Below are positions 43,618 to 54,659 of a DNA stretch of 64,000 bases, in pieces; position 1 is the stretch's first letter, and each line of letters begins with the position of its first letter. Made by a program: the position numbers and the translations under genes. The stretch comes from Piezodorus guildinii (Eukaryota > Arthropoda > Insecta > Hemiptera > Pentatomidae). The notes under the pieces were generated by a model. The model did no database searches and had not been told where the DNA came from. It saw only the letters and a program-made list of their open reading frames with translations. The stretch spans positions 103,965,563-104,029,562 of the forward strand of contig CM041297.1 of NCBI GenBank assembly GCA_023052935.1, read 5' to 3'.

Positions 43618-43990
43618 TTCCTTGTCATAGCGCGCTAAATATCCTCATTCAAATCCCAACTTTTCCAATACCTTTGATCACCCCAAAGAGACGCTGAATA
43701 ATTATATTTTACATTTGAATGAAATTTAACCTTTTCTAATCAATTGATTTTATTACCTAAAATTACCTTTTAAATATTTTTCTCACTCTCTTTTTATACC
43801 GTTGTAAATGAATATTCTGTTAGACAGATATATTGTATCATTTCATTGTACATATCTGATATTCTTAGGAGACCTAGTCCCAGAATAACATTATTTTCTA
43901 TTCCTATTTCCATAAGTGATTTTCCTTCCGCTCTTCCTATTGCATTCCGTTCTCTTTTTCGTCATATCTAACTTGTTTTATACCGACTCT
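43618..43990 (+). pseudogene. 3' tail of LINE family C, copy 2
   Basis: It begins in the C-terminal tail (CTCATTCAAATCCCAACTTT, frame SFKSQLFQYL) and has GACCTAGTCCCAGAATAACA near 43.87 kb. A 57-base poly-A follows at 43997, but about 80 bases separate it from the motif, so the two may be unrelated. Confidence 0.55.
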
Positions 43991-43993
43991 TTT

Positions 43994-43996
<3 letters not shown>

Positions 43997-44053
<57 letters not shown>
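43997..44053. repeat. 57-base poly-A run
   Basis: One of the longest homopolymers in the window, between a LINE tail and R copy 12. It could be a retroposon tail or a replication-slippage product. Confidence 0.95.
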
Positions 44054-44057
<4 letters not shown>

Positions 44058-44061
44058 TATT

Positions 44062-44479
44062 TAAAAAAAATTAATGGTACTTTACAGAAGAAAACTAAAA
44101 ATATCGGCATTTCAGACCTGTCAGACTATTTCAACCAGAATGAAATCTACATATCAGAGCCCTTTTAATTTTACATAGATTAAGCGGGTTCAATAACCAT
44201 CGTTAATTGAGAAAAACGTAAACGTGCAAAATGAATAGTATGAAGCGGCTCATCTAGTCTGCCGATTTTTTTTTTTTAAGTTGCTGTAAAGTCTCATATA
44301 AATAAGAAATTTCAGTTGTATTGTTTTCGAGCAAGACTGACCATACACAAACTAACACAGTGATTTTTAGGGACTAAGGGGATCCTAAAACGTGTATTTC
44401 CGCAGAACGTATATTTTGAAAATTTTTACGATCGCGAGACTTTCCCTTACTATATATTTCATATATAGGTAAGTAATGG
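44062..44479 (+). mobile_element. Family R repeat, 3' half (copy 12)
   Basis: It has ATATCGGCATTTCAGACCTG, CGTGTATTTCCGCAGAACG and ACTTTCCCTTACTATATATT, ending ATAGGTAAGTAATGG. The CA run is short (CATACACAAACTAACACA). Confidence 0.75.
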
Positions 44480-44545
44480 TTAATAAAAAAAAAGAAAAAA
44501 AAAAAAAAAAGAAAAGAGAATTGATATATTACTAAATTTTTAACA

Positions 44546-44547
<2 letters not shown>

Positions 44548-44625
<78 letters not shown>
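44548..44625. repeat. (AT)n microsatellite
   Basis: About 78 bases of alternating AT directly before the GTGAACAGCTGGACC repeat. Confidence 0.95.
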
Positions 44626-44628
<3 letters not shown>

Positions 44629-44935
44629 CGCTTTTTGTCTTATTCATGGCATCAGGCGTGAACAGCTGGACCGATTTATTTAATTATTTTTATGTTATGT
44701 TTATATTAGTCAGGAGAAGGATCTTATGAAAGAAATAGTAACGTATTTTTTTAAAATATTCTAAAGGTAATAGTGATCGTTATATCTGTATATATAAAAA
44801 GGTATCGCCTTTTCCCTTGGTCATCGCATCACACGTGAACGGCTTCATCTATTGGCTCATCCATGCACATCGGAAGTATAAAGCCTTCTTAAGGAGAATG
44901 TGACGGTTAAAGGTCCATTTTCAGGCGTATAGCTA
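44626..44935 (+). repeat. Two diverged copies of a GTGAACGGCTGGACC-type repeat
   Basis: Copy one (44626-44750) has CATCAGGCGTGAACAGCTGG, ACCGATTT and AGTCAGGAGAAGG. Copy two (about 44790-44900) has CGCATCACACGTGAACGGCT and CTTAAGGAGAA. Both follow a TATATAAA-like lead. I recall similar phrases from widespread insect repeats, but I cannot assign a class here. Confidence 0.4.
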
Positions 44936-45708
44936 ATTTAAAAAAAAATCATCTACATTTAAAGAAAAGTTACTTTAAGTACTTACTTTTGATGGCATAT
45001 TCGTGGAGAATTATTTAAAAATGACGAATTAGCATTAAGATATGTAAAGAGCTGGTAGATGAAAGTCCTTATGGAGATTTATAATCTATTGCTTGGGATT
45101 GAGACTGCAAACACTTGACGCAGATAAATAAAACAGAATGATAATACAGATGACAGTGACATCTGTTTTTTTTCAAAGGTTATTAACTATTAACGACTCT
45201 TCGAAAAATCTCATGAAAATAATAGTTCTTAAAGATCATCGGACAGTGTTGCAACTACAAAAAACTCGTAACTTATAAAAAAGAAACTGAAAAAGAAAAT
45301 CTACTAGCAAAATAAGATCAGTACAAAAAGTTCTATTTTGAATAGTAGCGATTACTCAGTTTTCTTAGTTTGCTACAGTGTTAATACTCAGATAAACCCA
45401 CACTGCTAACTGTGGTGGAGAAGAATGTTATCCGAACATTAGAAGAGTATTATTAGGAAAAGAACATGGCTGCATGTGAGTTCCCCTTTGCATAATCCCA
45501 TTTTACGGTCACTAGCTCTCGACGGAAAAATAAGGTAAGGCTGCCAGGCAGCTCAGTTTGTCATCCCTTCTAATTTACATAATAAAAGGTATCCTTCGTT
45601 GACCTCTACACTTCTGTTTATTCAAATTCGTCCCTGATGTCGTACTATTTTTAATATTTAATTAAAGTAGACTATTACGAAAGTTTATAAACGTACTCAC
45701 TTACGAAA
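44936..45708. other. Unassigned spacer
   Basis: Mixed composition with no supported exon, frame or repeat match. Confidence 0.35.
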
Positions 45709-45716
45709 ACTGCATG

Positions 45717-46944
45717 AAAGCATAAATAAATAAATGTTTGAGGCGATCCGTCAGATTCAAGAATACATAGACATTATTAACGCATGAGCATTAAAGAATG
45801 ATCTAAGACTGAACGTTGTAAAAACTAAAGCAATAATCATAGGTTTCAAACACCTCGTTAATTCCCTTCCTTATTATCCCTTACTATACCTTAACGGACT
45901 ACCTAACCATTTCCATAATACCGTTAGAAATATTGGTGTCATCTTCGACCAAAACCTCTCATGGACTAACCACGTTTCCTTAATCATTCGCAATTCAATC
46001 GCTTCTCTTAAACTCGTTTCAAGATTGCGTGATACACTACCTTTCAAAGTTCGTCGGCTCCTCGTTTCTTTCCTCGTCTTCCCCCACTTTGACTATGGTT
46101 GCCTATTTGGTTGGATTGTCTGGTGGACTCGAGATGAGATTGGAAAGGCTTATGAAATTTTTCATCAGATTCATCTTCTTGGTCCCCAGACGCTCCAGCG
46201 TCTCCGACAGGTATGCCGAGTTGAAGTGGCTCAATCCAGTTTCTCGCCGACAGTATTTTCTGGGAGTTTTCCAATTCCACACTTTTAATACCCAAAGCCC
46301 ATCCTACATTCTTGATCTACTCATCCCTTGTTCATCGGTACATTCGTTTAACACATGATCCGAGCCCACCAACCTCTATTTTCCTTCCCATCGAGCATCA
46401 TCCTTTAAAAAATCATTAAGCTTGCGCGCCACTTCACTTTGGAATTCCATACCTACCTCTATACGCAAAGCATCTTCTTTGATCTCTTTTAAAAACCAAT
46501 TATTCCATCATCTCCTCAGTAATCAATCTTCCGAATAATTGTAAACACAATTAAGAATAATAATCACATTTTACTTTAAAATAAGGAACACTACTAATAT
46601 GTTAACAATATATTTTATCTTTTTTTTTCTTTCTATAATTTTATGATATTAGTGTGAGGTACAATCATGGTATCTCTGCATACACATGTGTTTAGTATTA
46701 TATAGTCATACACGAATGCACTATTGCTGTATTTACTACATTATGAATAATGCAGCAGTTGTATATTGTCCAAGCAATCTTATTTATTACTTTTATTAAT
46801 ATTACAAGTATAACCTTTAGTTTCTTTTTGTAATGTTTTTATTTTTATGCCAGACACAAGACTCAGTTTTGTACTTCGTTTTTGTTCTTAGGGGATATAA
46901 GGTCCCAGAATAAAATTTACTTTTATTTATTTCTTTAAATTCGT
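45717..46944 (+). pseudogene. LINE family C, longest copy (copy 3), C-terminal part
   Basis: Translation across two frameshifts gives LRLNVVKTKAIIIGFKHL, IGVIFDQNLSWTNHVSLI, FPHFDYGCLFG, RLERLMKFFIRFIFLVPRR and RYAELKWLNPVSRRQYFLG. This is the thumb and connection region of a LINE reverse transcriptase. The 3' end has AAGGTCCCAGAATAAAATTT at 46.9 kb. A possible 8-bp TSD ACTGCATG flanks it (45709-45716, 46945-46952). The palm is missing. Clade unresolved. Confidence 0.75.
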
Positions 46945-47240
46945 ACTGCATGTAAAAAATGATTAGAAACCACATATTGAAGCTTATTCTGTAACAGCTG
47001 ACAAAAATTAGGATCGGAATAATCGCTACTTTGGACAGGACCATCTCGAAAATTAAATAATTTCTCAAATGCAGAAGGAGGGGAGGGGATACTTTTTAGA
47101 TAGTGGTAGATTTCTATGAAAAAAAATGTATAGGGAATTTAAGAATTATTAAACATCAATAGATTAATAAAAAAAATATTGATCAATGTGGTCAAGCCAC
47201 AACTTATGAGAGATGTAATTCTCCGAAAACTAATAAAAAA

Positions 47241-47388
47241 TCTGGTACAGGCAACACACGACTTTCCCCTAACTCCGTTTTAAAAATCGATTAAAGAATT
47301 TTCAAATACAGTTAGAGATAAAAATTAGTGAAACTATTAAAGAATTAATTAAGTTGAGTTTCTATAAAAACATGAGTTTTATTAAAAA
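47241..47388 (+). mobile_element. Family R repeat, 5' end only (copy 13a)
   Basis: 148 bases from TCTGGTACAGGCAACACACG. It is cut precisely where the next R copy begins, giving two 5' ends in tandem. The bases before it (46953-47240) are spacer without features. Confidence 0.8.
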
Positions 47389-48207
47389 TCTGGTGCGGGC
47401 AACACACGACTTTCACTTACCTCCGTCAATTAAAGAATTTTCAAATACAGTTAGAGATAAAAATAAGTGAAACCATTAAAGAATTAATTAAATGGAAACA
47501 TGTGTTTTATTAAAAGTATTTTCATCACTCTCTATTAACTTTTAAAAGTTTCTGTGTGAGGTAATATTTTTTCTAAAAGCTCTAGCTTTCCAACGCTATA
47601 TCATACATGTGGATTACTGTTCTTATGTTCAAAAACAAAAAGTGGATTAAAAATATATTTTTTCAGTTTTCTCCTTTAGTTGTTTTTCTAATTCGCTCAA
47701 CATGCATATTTAGCTTGTATTTATCGATAATAACAAGATAGTATGGTTATTTTTATAAAATATCTAAAATCAAAGGTACTTTAGAAAAAGAAAATTTAAA
47801 ATATCGACATTTAAGCCCTGTCAGACTATTTTAATCAAAATGAAGCCTAAATGATATTAAAGCCCATTAAATTTTACATCGATATAGCGAGTTTATTTAA
47901 AATCTTCGGAACTGTTTTTGAGAAAATCATAAAAAGGCGCAATATGCATAGTATATAGTGGCTCTTCTGATCAGCCGATTTTGATGAAAAAGTTTTTGTA
48001 ACATCTCGGGCGTATAGTTGCCATGAATATGAAATTTTAGTTTTATAGAACTTTTAGTTTCCGCCCAGGACAGACACAGACCTTTTTGCGAGACTTGGTC
48101 ATTTGGCGTCAGGGGACCCTAAAACATGTATTTCCGTTGAAAACTTAAATAAAAAATATTTTCACGATCGCAATACTTTCCCTTACTATATATAGTAAGT
48201 GAAAGTA
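47389..48207 (+). mobile_element. Family R repeat, copy 13b (full length)
   Basis: 5' end TCTGGTGCGGGCAACACACG, ACTTTCACTTACC; 3' end CTTACTATATATAGTAAG plus TGAAAGTA at 48207. The CA microsatellite is almost lost (CAGGACAGACACAGACC). No TSD is visible, as in the other full copies. Confidence 0.88.
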
Positions 48208-48690
48208 AAAATAAATAAAGTGTTCTGGAATCAGAAATTTTTATTTGAATTATTTCGATGAAAATTCAAAAAAAAAAAAAATAATAAAAAAAAGAAGAAG
48301 GAAATAGTATAAAATAGTCACGTTTTAATATACGTACAACCTGAATGTTTTTTTATAACTTTTATCAACCCTTTAATAAGCTTCTTGAATATATCCAGTA
48401 ATTTTGTTCTATTTTAACATTCTCTGCACAACTGAGCAGAACAAGGTGCTTTTGTCTTACTTAGATTAATGAACAATAAAATAAAATGGATCAGTCATAT
48501 CAATGATAAAATAATAAAGTCTTCCTAGTTGAAAACGAATACCAAGATCTCTTTTTACCTCAAAGAAGTTCCTATCTCCAACTTTTCTCAAGTATTATAA
48601 CCATATGCGGATGTTGATATATTTTATAAGTATCCAACAATTATGAAGTAATAATAGTTAATATTTAAAATAAGATCAGCTGATGCGCTC
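48208..48690. other. AT-rich spacer
   Basis: No coding frame, repeat match or inverted structure recognised. Confidence 0.4.
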
Positions 48691-48967
48691 GATGATAACA
48701 GTCATACGTTACATCGTCTCTCAGATTTTTGCTTTTTTCAGTAGGAATTCGCTTGAATTCAGTCTGGAGAAGATCACTAGACCTCAGGAATACTACGGCA
48801 GTGAATATTGGAGAAATTTGTACAATCACGAAAAAGTGAAAGGAGGGTCACTGATCAGCTGATTGCCGCTAGCTCGGCAAGCTCGGGCTTGCTTTTGTTT
48901 AACTTATCTTTCTTTTATCTTTAATTCTTATTTCATTATTTATTTATTATTATTATTTTCTTAATAA

Positions 48968-50284
48968 ATGAGATATTTTCATCAAGTCATGTCCTCAAAG
49001 TCCGCAAGTAAAAGATCTAGATCTGCAGGTTCTAACTCGTCTCCCACAAAACAGAGACCTCGCCGAGAACAAAATAAAAAAATGATTCCACCAGCGACCG
49101 CGTCAGCTACCTCATTAGGATCTGAACCACAGCCCAGCACATCATCACAAGGAATAACCGATGAATCCCCGTTTTTTACACCGAATCCATTTGAGATCCT
49201 CCAAAATGAAAAAGAAACCATGGAATCTTCTCCTATACCCAGGGAACCACTACCTCCACCAATATTTGTTAAAAATATTAAAAATTTTAAACTGATGTGT
49301 GCGCATTTAAACAAAGTAACTGATCCTAATAGTTATTATTGTATAAGTAGAACCAATGATACTAAAATATCTCCGACTACTGCTGAAACCTACAAAAAGA
49401 TTGTAAAATATCTGACTGAGACCAAAGCTGACTTTCATACTTATCAGCTGCGCCAGGAGAGAGCATTAAGGGTCGTAATCAGAAACCTACATTCCTCAAC
49501 ACCCGTTGAAGCTATCAAAGAAGAACTGACAGAATTAGGATTCCAAGTGAGGCAAGTCACCAATGTTCTAAAAGATAAAAGTCCACTGCCTCTATTCTTC
49601 GTGGACTTGGAACCATCAGCAGGAGTCGAAAAAATCTATGACCTCAGTAGACTGTACTATACCCGTGTAAAAGTTAAAAAACCTTACACAAAGAAAGAAA
49701 TAGTTCAGTGTCATAACTGTCAGGCATATGGTCATACCAAAAGTTATTGCCATCACATACCACGCTGTGTGAAATGCGGTGAACAGCATAAATCAGAAGA
49801 ATGTACAAGATCTAGATCAACACCCGCTGTATGTGCCCTGTGCCTCAAGGACCACCCGGCTAACTACAAGGGATGCGAAATCTACAAGAAACTCAGAACC
49901 AGATACCAAAAACCTCAGGATCCGAATGAAACAGCTATACCAATCAGAAGCAGAAGAGAACCATCTAAACTTGTAAATTCTAATGTGTCATTTGCCCACT
50001 TGCTTGGAGGTGGAAACCAGAGTCATGAAGTCGAGGCACTGCCGGAACAACTTTTTCCTCAGCATTCTCAATCTATTGTACAACAATCTATCCCTCAAAG
50101 TTTACCTAATCTTCAAAAAACTCCTCAACATCAAATTTCTCATATCCCTCCACTATCAAACGTCACAGATCTTACCAGTCTAATGACATCGTTCATCTCC
50201 GAAATCAAATCTCTTGTTATGCCGCTTATATCACTCCTTACAAATCTAGTATCAAATCTCATTCCTGCCTTACAAAAACCATAA
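48968..50284 (+). CDS. Jockey-clade ORF1 protein (zinc-knuckle, Gag-like)
   Basis: 438 residues from the first Met. Met8 (MSSKSASKRSRS) is an equally good start and gives the basic N-terminus usual for the family. Three zinc knuckles: C248-C261 (CHNCQAYGHTKSYC), C267-C279 (CVKCGEQHKSEEC) and C289-C303 (CALCLKDHPANYKGC). Before them lies a domain with VVIRNLHSSTPVEAIKEEL, like the RNA-recognition-type middle of jockey ORF1. The C-terminus is rich in Gln, Ser and Leu. The stop codon is followed at once by the ORF2 ATG (TAAATG), suggesting coupled translation (inference). Confidence 0.93.
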   Translation: MRYFHQVMSSKSASKRSRSAGSNSSPTKQRPRREQNKKMIPPATASATSLGSEPQPSTSSQGITDESPFFTPNPFEILQNEKETMESSPIPREPLPPPIFVKNIKNFKLMCAHLNKVTDPNSYYCISRTNDTKISPTTAETYKKIVKYLTETKADFHTYQLRQERALRVVIRNLHSSTPVEAIKEELTELGFQVRQVTNVLKDKSPLPLFFVDLEPSAGVEKIYDLSRLYYTRVKVKKPYTKKEIVQCHNCQAYGHTKSYCHHIPRCVKCGEQHKSEECTRSRSTPAVCALCLKDHPANYKGCEIYKKLRTRYQKPQDPNETAIPIRSRREPSKLVNSNVSFAHLLGGGNQSHEVEALPEQLFPQHSQSIVQQSIPQSLPNLQKTPQHQISHIPPLSNVTDLTSLMTSFISEIKSLVMPLISLLTNLVSNLIPALQKP

Positions 50285-52969
50285 ATGACCTCACCTAACT
50301 CCTTATCCATTCTCCTTTGGAATGCGAATGGTGTTAGAAATCACACTGACGAACTGACAGCGTTGTTGCAAGACAAAACAATTGACGTTGCACTTATTAC
50401 TGAAACTAGACTAACCACTAAACAGCTTTTCAAAATACCACAGTACATAACATACCGTACAGACCACCCAGACGGCAAAGCTCATGCCGGTTCTGCTATC
50501 ATTGTCCACCAATCCCTCTCTCATCATTTACTTCCACTTCCTACCTATGATTTCCTGCAAGCCACAGCAATAGTAATCAAGACTTTTTCCTATCCGGTAA
50601 GTATTACATCAGCATATTGCCCTCCCAAACACTCCATTTCCAACACCGAATTTGCATCCTTCCTGGATTCCCTAGGAAATCATTTTATTCTGGGTGGAGA
50701 TCTAAACGCCAAGCACCAGCAGTGGGGTTCTAGAACCACGAATTCTCGTGGACGAAATTTGCTGACTGCTCTGAATTCCCGAAATTTTAACCTCCTAACT
50801 CCTGACTCCCCTACCTACTGGCCAACAGATCCTAACCGTAACCCAGATATCCTCGACTTCTTCATCCACAGCGGATTAGGCTCCCTGAACTATTCCGTAA
50901 CTCGCCTTGATAAACTATCCTCTGACCATAGTCCACTGATCCTTAAAGTATCCCTAACTCCTATTCCGAAACCCATTCCACCATCATTTATCCGAGGCCC
51001 TGTCAACTGGAACCTCTTCCGCCAAATCCTCACCGATAATATTGACCTCAGTGTGACCCTCAAAACACCGGATGACCTTGATGACTCCGTCTACTCCTTT
51101 ACTACCGCCATACAGCAAGCTGTCTGGACTGCCTCCTCTCCTAAGCACTCCAATAGAATTCCTCAGCAAAACCATTTACCTCAACACCTAGCTGACCTCA
51201 TCCATGCAAAACGCCGAGCCAGATCATTATGGCAAAGAACCCGACACCCAACAGATCGCCGCTCCTATAACTTTTATTGTAGGCAATTAAAGCGGGAGTT
51301 GGCGACCTTCCGTTCCCAGTCCTTTAATTCCTACCTCTCCTCTCTATCAGCTCGAGATAATTCCCTGTGGAATGTGACCAAAAAGATCCTAAAATACCAC
51401 AAAGTTTCCCATCCTCTCCGGCGTGGTGATGACTCCTGGGCTGCGTCTGATGAAGATAAAGCCGAGGAATTCGCCACACACCTCTCCAAAGTATTCACTC
51501 CTCACCCGGAATCCAACAGAAATCATACCACAACAGTTCAGGAATTCCTTTTCTCACCAATACCTCTTTCCCTACCTCCTAAAGCTATTAATCCATCTGA
51601 GGTGAAATATCTTCTTCAAAAACTGACCCTTCGTAAATCTCCTGGACACGATCTCCTTACCCCCCAGATCCTGCGACAACTTCCCCAGAAAGCCATTATT
51701 TTTCTTACATACATCTACAACTGCATCCTTCGCACCACCTATTTTCCTCTCTTATGGAAACATTCCACAATCATTCTATTCCTAAAACCAGGTAAACCTT
51801 CCAGTAACACTTCATCCTACAGACCTATAAGTCTACTCCCCATCCTCTCAAAAATCTTCGAAAAGCTCCTTCTAAAACGAATCCTGCCTATATTAGAATC
51901 TCACAACCTTCCTTCCCACCAGTTTGGTTTCCGTTCTCATCATTCCACTGTTCAACAAGGACTCCTAGTTGTAGACCATATTTCCTCAGCCCTCGAATGC
52001 AAAGAGTATTGTTCTGGTGCGTTTCTGGACATAGCGCAAGCTTTTGACCGGGTATGGCACGCTGGATTACTCTTCAAGCTTAAAACGCATTTACCCCAGT
52101 CTCTCTACCTCATTCTAAGATCCTATCTCTCAAACCGCTCCTTTCAAGTTCGCTGTGGTGTAGAATTTTCCAACTTTTATCCCGTTGAGGCCGGTGTTCC
52201 TCAGGGCAGCGTCCTGGGACCCGTTCTCTACATCCTTTACACCGCTGAAATTCCTAATCATCCTGACACCTTTCTGGCAACATTTGCAGACGACACCGCC
52301 ATCCTATCATCCAGTTCCGATCCCGAAACAGCATCCTTAATCCTGCAAAGACACCTTTGTCTTATCGAAGACTGGTGTGGTGCTTGGCGCATAAAGGTGA
52401 ACGAGGCCAAATGCAAACACGTAACCTTCACTCTTCGACGAAACTCCTGTCCGCCAGTTTACTTCAATTCCATTCCTATTCCTCCTTCAGATACAGTCCG
52501 CTATCTTGGCTTACTACTAGACAAAAGACTGACGTGGAACCCACATACAAAACTTAAAAGAAAAGAACTCAATCGACGATTCGAACAGTTATACAGACTA
52601 TTAAACAGAAAATCTGAACTTACAGTTGAGAACAAATTATTAATTTATAAGACAATACTGAAGCCCATCTGGACCTACGGACTTGAACTGTGGGGGACAG
52701 CTAAACGTTCTAACATCAAACGCATTCAATCCTTTCAATCCAAAGTCCTCCGAATAATAGTAAATGCTCCTTATTATGTATCCAACTATACCTTGCACCA
52801 CGACCTTAATGTTCCATTTATTTCAGACCTAATTCCATCCAAATTTTCCAAATTCCATCAGAACCTCATTCATCATCCTAATCCTTTAGCACGATCCCTA
52901 TCCAGCTCCACTCATCCATACAACCCACCTAGAAGGTTGAAACGGCAGTGGCCCCGAGATATATTGTAA
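50285..52969 (+). CDS. Jockey-clade ORF2: endonuclease and reverse transcriptase
   Basis: 894 residues, a normal jockey length, without RNase H. Endonuclease: LLWNANGVR near 10-18, ITETRLT near 39-45, GGDLNAKH with D139 and N141, SSDHSPL with D214 and H215. Reverse transcriptase: KSPGHDLLTPQIL, SSYRPISLLPILSKIFEK, HQFGFRSHHST, FLDIAQAFDRVW near 580-591 with its catalytic Asp, AGVPQGSVLGPVL, and FADDT at 667-671 with the Asp pair, then YLGLLLDKRLTW. The C-terminus RRLKRQWPRDIL matches related fragments. All catalytic residues are present. It makes the nick and first strand in target-primed reverse transcription (family knowledge). Confidence 0.95.
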   Translation: MTSPNSLSILLWNANGVRNHTDELTALLQDKTIDVALITETRLTTKQLFKIPQYITYRTDHPDGKAHAGSAIIVHQSLSHHLLPLPTYDFLQATAIVIKTFSYPVSITSAYCPPKHSISNTEFASFLDSLGNHFILGGDLNAKHQQWGSRTTNSRGRNLLTALNSRNFNLLTPDSPTYWPTDPNRNPDILDFFIHSGLGSLNYSVTRLDKLSSDHSPLILKVSLTPIPKPIPPSFIRGPVNWNLFRQILTDNIDLSVTLKTPDDLDDSVYSFTTAIQQAVWTASSPKHSNRIPQQNHLPQHLADLIHAKRRARSLWQRTRHPTDRRSYNFYCRQLKRELATFRSQSFNSYLSSLSARDNSLWNVTKKILKYHKVSHPLRRGDDSWAASDEDKAEEFATHLSKVFTPHPESNRNHTTTVQEFLFSPIPLSLPPKAINPSEVKYLLQKLTLRKSPGHDLLTPQILRQLPQKAIIFLTYIYNCILRTTYFPLLWKHSTIILFLKPGKPSSNTSSYRPISLLPILSKIFEKLLLKRILPILESHNLPSHQFGFRSHHSTVQQGLLVVDHISSALECKEYCSGAFLDIAQAFDRVWHAGLLFKLKTHLPQSLYLILRSYLSNRSFQVRCGVEFSNFYPVEAGVPQGSVLGPVLYILYTAEIPNHPDTFLATFADDTAILSSSSDPETASLILQRHLCLIEDWCGAWRIKVNEAKCKHVTFTLRRNSCPPVYFNSIPIPPSDTVRYLGLLLDKRLTWNPHTKLKRKELNRRFEQLYRLLNRKSELTVENKLLIYKTILKPIWTYGLELWGTAKRSNIKRIQSFQSKVLRIIVNAPYYVSNYTLHHDLNVPFISDLIPSKFSKFHQNLIHHPNPLARSLSSSTHPYNPPRRLKRQWPRDIL

Positions 52970-53430
52970 ATACGTATGCTGGAGTTCTGACACTGGTCAG
53001 ATTCTCCTCTCAAGTGCGGTGTGATTGTGGCTATGGCGCCCTCACTTAGCTTCCGCTGGCTCTTACCAGTGATGCGGCTGAGAGGGAGGCGCTGGGATCC
53101 TTTGGGCTCTGCTTGTCCTTCCACGCGTGAGGGGACAAGCCCCGTCCGGGGTCCCCGAGCTGATTGTAAATATTGTACATAGGTATGAATGTGACATGTT
53201 TTGTTTATTTATTTGTTAACTTCATTTATTTGTATTTACGTTGTCTACTTAATTTTGTTATTGTATACGTTTATTTATTTTGATTTTATTTTATGTAAAT
53301 TGACTTTCCTTTTGTTTATATTGTAAATATTGTATGAATGAGATCCTGTAGCACTATTATTATTGTCTATTATGACAAATTGTAATATATACGAATAAAA
53401 GAAATTTAAAAAAAAAAAAAAAAAAAAAAA
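52970..53430 (+). other. Jockey LINE 3' untranslated region and poly-A tail
   Basis: A GC-rich part at 53.03-53.16 kb (CAGTGATGCGGCTGAGAGGG, CCCCGTCCGGGGTCCCCGAG) contrasts with the AT-rich remainder. AATAAAAGAAATTT precedes the poly-A. The 33.6-kb fragment has a homologous region. Confidence 0.85.
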
Positions 53431-54659
53431 TTTAATCATTCATTCATTATAATGATAATTAAAATTTTGAAAAAAAGACACAGTAAACACTCTGATGAGT
53501 AACAGGTACTTCTTGTGATCAATCGTTTAGAAAATTAGTGTAATCAATACAAATCAACAACAGAGTATATATTTACTCCATTTAATTTGTTTTCTTTAAT
53601 TTTGATTTATTTAAATCGAAATTATAAAATACACAAAGTGTATATTACTCCAAATATCGGCTACATATATGAGAAATACTATAATAATGTTCGAGATAAT
53701 GTTATCAAATTATTCTACCCCCGATGGGTAGCCTGGTAAGTTTATAAAGCGTCAAGCAATTTCCCCGTACTCGCAGCTTTTCTCCAGTTAGCAACAGATG
53801 GAGGAGTTGTTTACTCCAGTTGGTTGCAATCTGGAGAACCATTTCCAGGAATGATTCAACCATTTCCCGATAATGCTGTCGTTAATGGTTGGCTCCGTTT
53901 CTTCATTTAACTGCGAGCTCACTGCATTGAAATGTACACTTGCTGTGCGCTAAAGTGTTTAACCATAATAAATAAAAATTACAGTAATTATAAAGCCTTT
54001 ACGGTGCTTTAAGCCATTTCAGATTTTTTTAATATTTGTTATATCTGATGATACCTACAGAGACTTGACCATTAAAAAAACAACCTGTTTTTAGACATTA
54101 ATTAAAAGCCACTATACCAAATAAAACGTAGGAATTATTTAATCCCACAACTGCAATATATATTCTAAATTGGCAAAATATGTAAGATAATTGCGTAAAA
54201 AAATATGACCTTGTAATCTTCAATTATATAATATACTTCTTTTCGGTGAAAAATATCTAAATTAATATAACAAAGCTAAAAAGAAAAACTCAAGGATAAA
54301 TGATAACATTGTAAGGCACAAACAAAAATACTTAAATGAATCAGGTATGAGAAAACCTATTTTTTATGTATAATTATAAAATGATAAAACTTATAAATAA
54401 AAAAAAATATATAAGGATATTAAAAAGTAACAAAGGTAACAGTTCAATTACTAATTTATTCAGATTAATAGATTAAGGTTGCAGAGTACAAGATAAGAGG
54501 GTAATAAAGAGCCACATACTGGTTCATATAACATTGACCGATTTTTTATCAAGGTTTTTTTCTTATCTTCCTTGACATTTTTATTCTATGACCGATAAAA
54601 GTAAATATAATGAAATACTAACCTAACATGTAAAAATAAGTTGTGTATGTTGTATAGTT
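53431..54659. other. Mostly AT-rich; one less AT-rich patch
   Basis: The patch at 53.72-53.93 kb (CCCCGATGGGTAGCCTGG, GTTAATGGTTGGCTCCG) has no repeat match. Neither strand gives a convincing exon. Otherwise nothing recognised. Confidence 0.35.

Larger units (their letters stand above)
48690..53430 (+). mobile_element. Full-length jockey-clade non-LTR retrotransposon, both frames intact
   Basis: Layout: a leader of about 0.28 kb, ORF1, ORF2 directly adjoining, a 3' untranslated region of about 0.44 kb and a poly-A tail at 53409-53430. The 5' boundary is estimated from the change out of AT-rich flank near 48.69 kb. I could not find a clear TSD (TTTAATCATTCATT follows the tail). No stop or frameshift was seen. 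Decayed relatives lie at 9.7-11.5, 31.5-32.2 and 33.6-34.1 kb. Confidence 0.9.

Noticed and set aside
53720..53930. Candidate exon with LNEETEPTINDSIIGKWLNH on the minus strand
   Set aside because: The acceptor side (CTCGCAG) lacks a pyrimidine run, a stop follows and no donor was found.
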